This document shows positions 1 through 6,622 of a DNA stretch of 10,755 bases, piece after piece. The notes under the pieces are model-generated. The model worked only from the letters and a program-made list of their open reading frames with translations, had not been told where the DNA came from and did no database searches. Position numbers and translations under genes: made by a program. Numbering within the stretch: position 1 is the first letter of the stretch; the number at the start of each line of letters is the position of its first letter. Source of the DNA: Bacteroidetes bacterium UBA4408 (GTDB taxonomy: Bacteria; Bacteroidota; Bacteroidia; UBA4408); the NCBI GenBank assembly GCA_002389785.1, contig DGQS01000184.1, positions 1 through 10,755 on the forward strand, read 5' to 3'.

Positions 1-1
1 C

Positions 2-160
2 AATTTGAACCGGATTTTGCAATATAGTAATCCAATGATTGATCAGAAAATAGATTATATCCATAATAATCAGGCAGAAGCCGGATTTGTGAGTGAAGCC
101 TATGAATGGAGACTTAGTATTGCAAATCTTGATAGCCCAATCAAAACAGAACTGCTATAA
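2..160 (+). CDS. Y1/RAYT-like transposase, C-terminal fragment (runs in from the left edge)
   Basis: The window opens inside a reading frame that ends at TAA 158-160, giving the last 52 residues of a protein. The stretch KIDYIHNNQAEAGFVSEAYEW matches in form the C-terminal signature of Y1_Tnp/REP-associated tyrosine transposases (usual pattern: K-[LI]-x-Y-I-H-N-N-P-V-x-A-G-[LIF]-V, then an aromatic residue and WxxSSA). This family cuts and joins single-stranded DNA through a HUH/Tyr active site. That active site would lie upstream of the window and cannot be checked. The usual P after HNN is Q here and the usual SSA is SIA, so the copy may be divergent or inactive. Short GC-richer hairpins directly downstream fit the REP-like DNA that accompanies RAYT genes. 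The family call rests on this motif alone. Confidence 0.7.
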   Translation, partial: NLNRILQYSNPMIDQKIDYIHNNQAEAGFVSEAYEWRLSIANLDSPIKTELL

Positions 161-164
161 TTCC

Positions 165-210
165 GAGCAAAGCTCTAAAAATTAAAACCGCACGAAGCAG
201 AGCTTCGCGG
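165..210. repeat. two REP-like hairpins downstream of the transposase
   Basis: Two small palindromes follow the transposase stop. The first is GAGC-aaa-GCTC at 165-175. The second is CGAAGC-aga-GCTTCG at 193-207, which extends to CCG (188-190) pairing with CGG (208-210) across a two-base CA bulge. They are the most GC-rich DNA in an otherwise AT-rich spacer. Imperfect bulged hairpins next to a Y1/RAYT transposase end are the expected arrangement of a REP element pair. The GTAG/GGAG-type guide tetranucleotide known from enterobacterial REPs was not clearly seen, so the link to the transposase is an inference. Confidence 0.5.
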
Positions 211-232
211 GTACAAGGGATTTTTTGTTAGA

Positions 233-280
233 ATCATCCTTTTGGATGATGTTGATTCAATTAAATATCATCCATTTTTT
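233..280 (+). terminator. possible terminator with alternative stems after the transposase
   Basis: Three copies of the same 7-mer, in alternating orientation, can pair in two ways. ATCATCC (233-239) pairs with GGATGAT (244-250) across a TTTT loop. GGATGAT (244-250) can instead pair with ATCATCC (267-273), and this is followed one base later by six T (275-280). The second pairing resembles a weak intrinsic terminator with a 7-bp stem and a 16-nt loop; the first would prevent it. No leader peptide or conserved ligand-binding fold is visible, so plain termination is the simplest reading. Confidence 0.4.
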
Positions 281-414
281 GCTATGCTATTTTACATAAT
301 GTGTTTAAAAACGGGAGCATTTTAATAAATAAGCCAGTATCGTATGTGTTAATCATCAACCAATCCCTTATTAATTAATTTATTTTCTTTTCTCAAAATC
401 ACCCTTTTAGACTA

Positions 415-444
415 TTGTAATGTGATTTCTTATCGCTAAGTTTG
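415..444 (+). promoter_or_regulatory. Bacteroidota-type promoter for the lipoprotein operon
   Basis: TTG at 415-417, a 19-nt spacer and TAAGTTTG at 437-444 match the Bacteroidota housekeeping promoter (-33 TTG/TTTG, -7 TAnnTTTG) with no mismatch in the -7 box. Transcription would begin near 451, leaving a leader of about 75 nt before the ATG at 527. No comparably good site is visible between the three downstream genes, so this probably drives 527-6565 as one unit. Confidence 0.6.
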
Positions 445-475
445 AAGTTGGAAACGAGCGATAAAATAAAATGAA

Positions 476-511
476 AAATTGAAATCATTGAAAACTATTA
501 AATTTCAATTT
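476..511. repeat. 10-bp perfect inverted repeat in the operon leader
   Basis: AAATTGAAAT (476-485) and ATTTCAATTT (502-511) are exact inverted copies separated by 16 nt, ending 15 nt before the start codon at 527. The arms are AT-rich, so a stem in RNA would be weak. A protein-binding operator or chance in AT-rich DNA are both possible. Confidence 0.4.
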
Positions 512-526
512 AAATAAAACTCTCTC

Positions 527-946
527 ATGAAGAATACTAATTGCTTAGTACTTTTAACCTTCTTTTGCCTATTTAGTGCACCTGCTTGTAAAAAATATGA
601 AGATGGACCAATTCTGAGTTTGCGCACTAAAAAAGCCCGACTGGTTGGTGATTGGAAAATTGTGAAAACAACAGCAAATGGAGTTGAATTAAATGGCCCA
701 GTAACCGACTTGAAAATTTATGCTGATGGAAGTTTTAATTTTGAATTTGCCGAACATTTTATAGGCGTTAAAAAAGGAAATTGGGCTTTCAGTTCAAATA
801 AAGAAAAGTTGGACCTCTCAGATAGCTGCTGTACCGACAGGTACAAAATTTTGAAATTAAAAAATAAAGAATTATGGTTGAAAAATTCTTTTCAAATTTC
901 GCCAATTAACTCATTAGAATATGAATATCATTTTCAACAATATTAA
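527..946 (+). CDS. lipocalin-like lipoprotein
   Basis: A 139-residue protein with a short hydrophobic leader and a lipobox-like APAC ending at Cys21, followed by Lys-Lys. Signal peptidase II processing and a lipid anchor in the envelope are therefore expected; the Pro at -2 makes the lipobox slightly unusual. The mature part (GPILSLRTKKARLVGDWKI, then a GNW...KLDLS turn and YKILKLKNKELWLK near the end) has the layout of the small Bacteroidota lipocalin-like family: a 'W-x-I/V' first strand followed by a compact beta barrel. No ligand can be inferred. The start at 527 is chosen because it gives a complete signal peptide; as usual in this phylum there is no Shine-Dalgarno. It is the first gene of an apparent operon, 16 nt ahead of the next lipoprotein. 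Confidence 0.75.
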   Translation: MKNTNCLVLLTFFCLFSAPACKKYEDGPILSLRTKKARLVGDWKIVKTTANGVELNGPVTDLKIYADGSFNFEFAEHFIGVKKGNWAFSSNKEKLDLSDSCCTDRYKILKLKNKELWLKNSFQISPINSLEYEYHFQQY

Positions 947-962
947 AGTTAAACAGTCAATT

Positions 963-1616
963 ATGAATAAAAGAATTTACTTGATTTGGTTATTAATTTT
1001 TTTATTGTCTTGCAAGAAACAAAATGTTGAAGAGATTGCCCACTGTGAGGTTGCAGAGGACTTAGCAGCTTATTCCTTTTTTAAAAAGGGAACTTATTGG
1101 ATTTATCAAGATAGCATTTCCGGCATGATTGATAGTGTTTATGTATATTTTGATACCAATTTTGTATATCACAATCCTGGTTGGGGTATTATTGCTGAAG
1201 GGGATTATCCCTTTTATAGTATGAGTTCATATAGTGTAAAGGAACAAGCCAGTTTACTTTATATAACTGATTATGGCGATTACAAAACAAATAGTACTGT
1301 TGGCGCATTGCGAAAAAGGGTTGGTCCAGGGGCCGGACATGGTTCTGCATATTTCATGGTGAATACTTTCCAAAAAGGAATTTACCTTAGATACTATGGA
1401 GCTTTTGATGCTGTTACTTTTGAAAACTACTTTGAAGATAAGATTATCAAAGGACGCAATTTTCAGTCTGTCGCAAAATTTGGAGATAAGGACAATGCAA
1501 CTGAATTTAGAAATTCAACATTGTTTTATGTTGCAAAAAATGTAGGAATAATCCGTAAGGAAATAATAGATAGCAATCAAGTTTGGAATTTAATACGATT
1601 TAAAATAGTTCAATAA
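963..1616 (+). CDS. predicted lipoprotein of unknown function
   Basis: A 217-residue protein. The start at 963 is preferred over an in-frame ATG at 921 because 963 gives a textbook lipoprotein signal (MNKRIYLIWLLIFLLSC, lipobox LLSC, Cys17, then Lys-Lys) and avoids overlapping the preceding gene. The mature protein begins with an acidic stretch and then a TYWIYQDS segment. It ends with FYVAKNVGIIRKEI and a WNLIRFKIVQ tail, a pattern seen in Bacteroidota lipoproteins that open with 'G.YWIYQ' and close with 'AKNVG.I+KE'. It is probably a beta-rich surface or periplasmic lipoprotein; no catalytic motif is visible. The gap to the next start (1636) is 19 nt, so co-expression with the giant T9SS gene is likely, and it might act with that protein. 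Confidence 0.65.
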   Translation: MNKRIYLIWLLIFLLSCKKQNVEEIAHCEVAEDLAAYSFFKKGTYWIYQDSISGMIDSVYVYFDTNFVYHNPGWGIIAEGDYPFYSMSSYSVKEQASLLYITDYGDYKTNSTVGALRKRVGPGAGHGSAYFMVNTFQKGIYLRYYGAFDAVTFENYFEDKIIKGRNFQSVAKFGDKDNATEFRNSTLFYVAKNVGIIRKEIIDSNQVWNLIRFKIVQ

Positions 1617-1684
1617 CCAAATTAAAACTTACGACATGAAAGCAAAAAAATTTAAAATTAGCTATTCCGCTTTTTTATTGTTTA

Positions 1685-4600
1685 ATGTGTTTGAATGTAT
1701 ACTCTCAAAATGAAATTGAGAACTTAAAGAAGTATTGGAACTATCGTGACAAATTTAGAAAGCATTTTGTAAGTATTGGACCGGGAAAAGGTGAAGGAAT
1801 AAATGTGTCTAATATAGATGGCGATCCAAATAATGCCGGAGCTTTTAATGGAACACCTTGGCCAATTCACACCCCTGTTAATGGTTTTATTAAGATTGGT
1901 GATGGAATGGCTCAGCAAGGTGATTATCTTGCCGTTTTGGCTACTGAATATAAATTGCTTCATGATGCTGGGCTTGATGTAACTGGTACGTTGAATGAGT
2001 TATATTATGCTATTAATGCAATCGATAGATTGGATAAAACAGCTGAGAATTACTTTGGTCAAGCAAGTGAGTCAGCAAATGGTTTTATCATTCGTGATGA
2101 TATTGATGAATCAATATTACAGCATTGGAATTCGGAGTATTCAAAAACATTGGATAAACGAGATTCATATGATGGTTTAATTTCAGGTTATTATGCGCAA
2201 TATAACCCAGCACTCGGTGACGAAGGAAATGCGTGTAGTCAAGATCAAGTTATTGCTATTTTTCTTGGTTTTGCACACATTAAAAAATTAGTAGGCCATG
2301 TTTATGCTCAGCCAAGTCAAAATGATCCGGGGTTTTATATGGATGAAAAAATAGCTGAAATTACTGAGCATATTATGCAATTTTTTACAACGATGCACAT
2401 TAAGGAAAGTGAGGAGGAGACTTATCAAAAGGAAATTCAACTGTTTCAATCTTTTTCCACACCAACAGTTACTTCTGGACCCATTACAACAACTATATCA
2501 GTTACCAGCGACTGTGATAATACCAAGAATTGGATTATGGTAAATCCTGTAACAGGTATAAGAGATAGAGCTGGTAGTGAAGCAAGACCATTTTCTTATG
2601 GAATTGCTGCAGCTGCTGATTTAATTACTGGAAATTCTCATAATTATGCAGGTGGTTCAATAATTCATACTTCAAATGATAATTTGCTTGATGGAGAAAC
2701 ATGCATTATCCCTCATTCCATTTCACTTCCACTCAGTGTTGTAAATAATTCATTTTGGCAAAATCTTCAAACTTTGACATGGTTACCTGATGGCACAATA
2801 AGTGCTGAGTTTCCAACGATGTGTGTAGCAATACCACCTATTGCACCAATTCCGTTAATTCCAACGTTTCCTTATTTTTTTTGTTTTGATAGTTTTAGCT
2901 ATAAAAGTTCTAAACTTCAGCGAGATTATAATGTAAATTTAAGTTTATCACTTGCAGTAGCAGGGAATTCTTGGAGTCATTTTAATATTGATAGAATGGC
3001 AAATGATTGGGAGATGTGGATATTTGATTTAGCATACGCAGTCTTAAATAATGTTGCACCATTGCGCTCTAAAGCGTTTTATGCAAATATTCTTAATAGT
3101 GCTCCATGTGATGGGCCTCATAATTTTAATCTTGCCGACAATGCAACTTTTCAAGACCCAAGCAAAGTTACTCAAGAATGGGACGATAACTCAAGGTGGT
3201 CACATCCTTTTGGGCCAAGTGGTATTCTAAGGGGAGAGTTTAATGGGAATGATTATATGTGGATGTATAATTTATATCAGTTGGCTTTTAAAAATTCAGG
3301 ATTACCAAATTATCAAAATAGTGCTTGCCCCTGCTCTTCAAATTTATATATAGATGACCATCAAGCATTTCCAGGTTTTTTAAGTTATTCAAAACCCATT
3401 ATAAAACGTAGATTCCCGCAATATTTAGATTTCGAAATTCCAATAGAAGAGTATTTGACACATAATATGAGGATTGAAATTACAGGTAAGTTAACAGTTC
3501 AAACTGACCTTAACGTATGCAACAATAGTTTGTTAAACATAATTAATGATGGTTTAGTAATTGGAAGTAACACAAACACCTCTCTAAGCGAAATAGGTTC
3601 ATTAAAAATAAAAAGTCGTTCAACTTTAAAACTCTCAAACGGCAGTACTACAATAATCAACGATTATTCTAAAATAATAGTTGAACCTGGCGCAAACCTA
3701 ATAATTGAACCCGGCGCAATAATCAAACTTCAAGGTGAACATGCACTATTCGATGTTCAAGGCAATTGCAATATTGATATTGCCGCAAATACAAGCATTT
3801 TGGTTTCAAATGGAAATTCTTCAACAGGTGGAACAATGCAACTCAATACAGGTAATTTCACCATACATCCAACAGGTGTATTAAATAACCAACATTGCAA
3901 AATACTTTTAAACGATTATGTTTTCAATTATTATCACAATGCTCAAATACTTTTAACCGGTGATGATGCAACTTTGCGCTTTGGTGGAACTATAAACTTG
4001 CAACCCAATGCAGATTTACATTTTAGTGGCGATGGATATTTCGGTTTTAAATTGAACCAATTACCTAATGGTGATATTAACATATTTGGCGATGCAAGCA
4101 ACAGCATTACCTTACAAGGCAGCGGTAAAACTGATAAGATTGCTGAAATTGAGCCATATACTTATGTAAAAGCCAGCGATAATATTGCCCATCTAACTGT
4201 AAGAAACGGAGCTATTGAAATGGGCTCACAAGCCACATGGATTGCTGCTTCTTCCTATTCACTTTTAAACCTTAATGTAGGCAGTTTACCCGGTCAGGGT
4301 TATGGAAGTGGCTTTCTTGTAACAGCAGTTCCTAATCATGAAATTGACAATGTAACTTTCACGGGTTTGTATGAAGGTCTTCGTGCATTAATGATGTGGG
4401 GTGATGCTAACTATCTAAGAGTAAAAAATTCCAATTTTATTGCTTGCTCCAATGCATTAAAATTTGTGGATAAAGGAGTAATTCTTAATAATGTAGATTT
4501 TAAAGATTGCCAAGCACCAATTGTTGGAGTAAATGCTAGCACTCCAAGTATATTAAGTGATGTGTCAATTAAAGCAACTTTAGGCAACCAGCCAGTGGCA

Positions 4601-5071
4601 ATAAATATTTCTACAACTGCTTCAGGAACCCTCTCATTAAATAATTGTATAATACCATTAGACGCTTCCGGTTACTTTTACAGTGAGGGTATATCTTATT
4701 CTGGTCCTGGCACAATGGCTTTAAAATGCAGTAAAATTTATGGCGAATCAAATGCAATAAAAATCGACAATTTTGCCAGTCTAAATTTAGCACCATTGCC
4801 AGGTTTTAATTTTGGTGGTAATAACAGTATAAGCAGCGAGAATAAAGGGATTGATGGCTCAATTTGTAATCAATTGATTTTGCAAGATGGATTTAATGAA
4901 TTTTTGGTTACTAATACTAATAGCAGTCAAGGACCATTAATGTCAGGGTATTTTCAAAACTATATACCAACTAGTTTATTTTCAGCGGAGTTAAATGCAA
5001 ACCATAATAAGTGGGCAGATGAACAAGCACCTTTAACTACAACACCCAATGGAAATACACTTACAGACTAA
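1685..5071 (+). CDS. N-terminal piece of the giant protein: helical domain plus parallel beta-helix
   Basis: An open frame of 1,128 residues. The only in-frame ATG near its beginning leaves a truncated leader (MCLNVYSQN); the rest of the signal peptide is in another frame from 1636. Residues about 5-240 are mostly helical (YLAVLATEYKLLHDAG near 80, and SQDQVIAIFLGFAHIKKL near 185), reminiscent of an alpha/alpha-toroid layout, though no enzyme family could be assigned. Residues about 240-590 are mixed, aromatic and Asn-rich, with a CPCSSN turn near 548. From about 595 to 1110 there are repeated short strands with stacked Ile/Leu/Val and Asn (for example SKIIVEPGANLIIEPGAIIK), the appearance of a right-handed parallel beta-helix as in adhesins and polysaccharide-acting surface proteins. 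The end, HNKWADEQAPLTTTPNG, resembles the capping segment after such a helix. Function is unknown; adhesion or glycan contact is an inference from the fold. Confidence 0.7.
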   Translation: MCLNVYSQNEIENLKKYWNYRDKFRKHFVSIGPGKGEGINVSNIDGDPNNAGAFNGTPWPIHTPVNGFIKIGDGMAQQGDYLAVLATEYKLLHDAGLDVTGTLNELYYAINAIDRLDKTAENYFGQASESANGFIIRDDIDESILQHWNSEYSKTLDKRDSYDGLISGYYAQYNPALGDEGNACSQDQVIAIFLGFAHIKKLVGHVYAQPSQNDPGFYMDEKIAEITEHIMQFFTTMHIKESEEETYQKEIQLFQSFSTPTVTSGPITTTISVTSDCDNTKNWIMVNPVTGIRDRAGSEARPFSYGIAAAADLITGNSHNYAGGSIIHTSNDNLLDGETCIIPHSISLPLSVVNNSFWQNLQTLTWLPDGTISAEFPTMCVAIPPIAPIPLIPTFPYFFCFDSFSYKSSKLQRDYNVNLSLSLAVAGNSWSHFNIDRMANDWEMWIFDLAYAVLNNVAPLRSKAFYANILNSAPCDGPHNFNLADNATFQDPSKVTQEWDDNSRWSHPFGPSGILRGEFNGNDYMWMYNLYQLAFKNSGLPNYQNSACPCSSNLYIDDHQAFPGFLSYSKPIIKRRFPQYLDFEIPIEEYLTHNMRIEITGKLTVQTDLNVCNNSLLNIINDGLVIGSNTNTSLSEIGSLKIKSRSTLKLSNGSTTIINDYSKIIVEPGANLIIEPGAIIKLQGEHALFDVQGNCNIDIAANTSILVSNGNSSTGGTMQLNTGNFTIHPTGVLNNQHCKILLNDYVFNYYHNAQILLTGDDATLRFGGTINLQPNADLHFSGDGYFGFKLNQLPNGDINIFGDASNSITLQGSGKTDKIAEIEPYTYVKASDNIAHLTVRNGAIEMGSQATWIAASSYSLLNLNVGSLPGQGYGSGFLVTAVPNHEIDNVTFTGLYEGLRALMMWGDANYLRVKNSNFIACSNALKFVDKGVILNNVDFKDCQAPIVGVNASTPSILSDVSIKATLGNQPVAINISTTASGTLSLNNCIIPLDASGYFYSEGISYSGPGTMALKCSKIYGESNAIKIDNFASLNLAPLPGFNFGGNNSISSENKGIDGSICNQLILQDGFNEFLVTNTNSSQGPLMSGYFQNYIPTSLFSAELNANHNKWADEQAPLTTTPNGNTLTD

Positions 5072-5080
5072 CATCATGGC

Positions 5081-6565
5081 ATGGGGCCAAATACCTACAT
5101 TGATGTAATCGATAATTTTCCTGATTTTGCAACCTGCGAAAATGCTCTTGAACCATCCGAACCAAATGAAGTAGAAAGAGGGATACCGCTTGAATATTGC
5201 CCACGTTGTCCACATATTACTAGCGATAATTTTTCTCAACGAAGCATGAACGATGCCTTTCACGATGCTTTATCAAAACAACTAGACACAAGTAATATAG
5301 ATAATTTACTTACTTCATTTAATATGTTTTACGATATTCTAATGACTTCAACAACCTTTGAAGAGAGTAGAATAAATTGGGAATCGGATTTTGCTTACAA
5401 CAAACTAAAGGAGTTGTTTGGGCTTTGTATTCAAAACGACCGAATAGCTAAGACAAATAGCGCTTATAGTGAAAAAATGTTAGAAGCGATACAACGTATG
5501 ATTACCTTGTCGAAGGAGAAAGACGAGGATATAAGAGAATTTTATTTTTGGACAGATTATGCCGGAGTACAGCGTTTACTTAACTTAAGAGATGATGCTC
5601 TTTACACACTTGAAAGAACAGCCCCTTGCTTAAATTTAACTAACGAACAAGTTGATTTCTTAACTAATTTAATAAGCGAAATTACAGCCGAACAAATGTT
5701 ACTGAATGGATCAATTGGATACCTTGATTTTTACAACTATGCAGGGATAACAAACAGTAACAGAACATTTAAGAAATTTGGTAATTCCCAAGCCAATATT
5801 GATTCTATTATTAGCTTACCGTCATCTCCTTCGGTAACCATGGTGCAAACAGTTTCAGATGATGCAGGTTTTAGCTACCAAATTTCAACTGTCACTGATA
5901 ATAATTCCGTAAACTATCATTTAACAAAATTTGATACAAACTCAACAATCATTTGGGAGCAAATTTACGATGGTTTAAACGGAGGTGCCGATTCTGCAAA
6001 GTTAATTGCTATTGACGATAATAATTTTATTTATGTAACAGGTAAAAGTTGGAATGGGATTGACTTTGATGTTGTTACTGTAAAATACGATACTTCAGGT
6101 AACCAATATTGGGTGGCTAAATTCAATGATCTATTAATTGGTAACGATGAGCCAATTGGACTGCTGTTAGATTCCAATTTTAAATTAAAAATTGACGTTC
6201 ACTCCTATAATGACACACTTGTGCAATACCGTACAATTTACTACAGTCAATGTGATTCGAACTGCGTTCAAAATTATCGTATAAAAAATTCTGAAATTAA
6301 CTTTGCAAAAAACCAAGCTGAATCTGATTTGCATTTACAAGTTTATCCTAACCCAGCTAACGACTTGGTGAGTATTAGCATTGACGAAACAAATTTGTCT
6401 CAAACCTTTTTCTTAAAAATGTATGATGCAACAGGCAAGTTGGTCTTTAACAAGAAGATTAATGCTCGTTACATATTGGATACAACTCCTTTTGGGAATG
6501 GAATTTATCAATTAGTTGTTTCAAGCAATACACAATCTATGAAACAACGAATTGTGATTGAATGA
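5081..6565 (+). CDS. C-terminal piece of the giant protein with T9SS type A sorting domain
   Basis: An open frame of 494 residues starting at the first ATG after the in-frame stop; it has no signal peptide of its own. Residues 40-43 form CPRC. About 50-215 are helical and charged, possibly TPR-like. About 245-400 hold roughly three beta-propeller-style repeats (YHLTKFDTNSTIIWEQIYDG, then FDVVTVKYDTSGNQYWVAKF). The last ~78 residues are a T9SS type A domain: LQVYPNPANDLVSI at its beginning, MYDATGKLVF in the middle, GNGIYQLVVSS and a final KQRIVIE. Proteins with this tail are exported by Sec, then moved across the outer membrane and usually trimmed at the sorting domain. Without the upstream piece the tail could not be used, which argues that the two frames were one gene. 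No terminator hairpin was seen in the 57 nt after the stop. Confidence 0.7.
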   Translation: MGPNTYIDVIDNFPDFATCENALEPSEPNEVERGIPLEYCPRCPHITSDNFSQRSMNDAFHDALSKQLDTSNIDNLLTSFNMFYDILMTSTTFEESRINWESDFAYNKLKELFGLCIQNDRIAKTNSAYSEKMLEAIQRMITLSKEKDEDIREFYFWTDYAGVQRLLNLRDDALYTLERTAPCLNLTNEQVDFLTNLISEITAEQMLLNGSIGYLDFYNYAGITNSNRTFKKFGNSQANIDSIISLPSSPSVTMVQTVSDDAGFSYQISTVTDNNSVNYHLTKFDTNSTIIWEQIYDGLNGGADSAKLIAIDDNNFIYVTGKSWNGIDFDVVTVKYDTSGNQYWVAKFNDLLIGNDEPIGLLLDSNFKLKIDVHSYNDTLVQYRTIYYSQCDSNCVQNYRIKNSEINFAKNQAESDLHLQVYPNPANDLVSISIDETNLSQTFFLKMYDATGKLVFNKKINARYILDTTPFGNGIYQLVVSSNTQSMKQRIVIE

Positions 6566-6592
6566 TACAAAATAACCTTAAAGTTTTGGAGA

Positions 6593-6612
6593 GTTTTGTA
6601 GCTTTACAAAAC
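6593..6612 (+). promoter_or_regulatory. 8-bp inverted repeat over the likely -7 box of the sirtuin gene
   Basis: GTTTTGTA (6593-6600) and TACAAAAC (6605-6612) are exact inverted copies around GCTT. The sequence TAGCTTTA at 6599-6606 lies across them and matches the Bacteroidota -7 box TAnnTTTG except for the last base. A convincing -33 TTTG at the right distance was not found. The start codon follows 10 nt later. The symmetry could be an operator over the promoter or a leader hairpin near the start; no T-run follows, so it is not a standard terminator for the upstream gene. Confidence 0.45.
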
Positions 6613-6622
6613 AGCATACAAA

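Larger units (their letters stand above)
161..526. other. gene-free spacer between transposase end and lipoprotein operon
   Basis: This 366-base AT-rich stretch holds the REP-like hairpins (165-210), the alternating ATCATCC stems (233-280), a promoter (415-444) and a 10-bp inverted repeat (476-511), each listed separately. From about 281 to 410 I see no convincing coding sequence and no other structure. The short ATG frames there stop within a few codons. Confidence 0.7.
1636..6565 (+). pseudogene. giant T9SS-exported beta-helix protein gene, apparently interrupted twice
   Basis: The two long reading frames here (1685-5071 and 5081-6565) are in the same phase and look like one protein of about 1,640 residues. 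They are separated only by TAA 5069-5071 and the codons for His-His-Gly. The first piece lacks a complete signal peptide and the second carries the T9SS sorting domain, so neither piece alone is a sensible secreted product. Upstream, ATG 1636 starts a signal-peptide-like frame in the wrong phase. Removing one base from the A7 run (1644-1650) gives MKAKNLKLAIPLFYCLM running on into CLNVYSQN, a normal N-region, hydrophobic core and Ser/Gln cleavage site. Removing one T from 1671-1676 also restores the frame. Other genes here end in TAA, so TAA is a real stop. Possible readings are recent decay, switching by tract slippage, readthrough, or sequence error. The 16 and 19 nt gaps support ATG 1636 as the ancestral start. 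Confidence 0.7.

Noticed and set aside
161..526. CRISPR array or small RNA gene in the leader spacer
   Set aside because: There are no regularly spaced direct repeats. The short palindromes are explained as REP-like or terminator structures.
921..962. Upstream in-frame ATG for the second lipoprotein
   Set aside because: It overlaps the preceding gene and adds 14 polar residues before a perfect lipoprotein signal peptide that begins at 963.
1644..1658. Programmed ribosomal -1 frameshift signal at the A7 tract
   Set aside because: The needed shift skips one base (+1 direction), no downstream pseudoknot or stimulatory element is evident, and the site is within the first few codons. Tract-length change is simpler.
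1724..1963. Minus-strand frame of 79 codons under the giant gene
   Set aside because: No signal, motif or promoter; it lies wholly inside a well supported plus-strand frame. The same applies to the frames at 1995-2180, 4611-4796, 5033-5263, 6666-6884, 8751-8933 and 9009-9191.
5069..5071. Alternative genetic code with TAA as a sense codon
   Set aside because: Other intact genes in the window (for example those ending at 946, 1616 and 7300) stop at TAA with normal C-termini.
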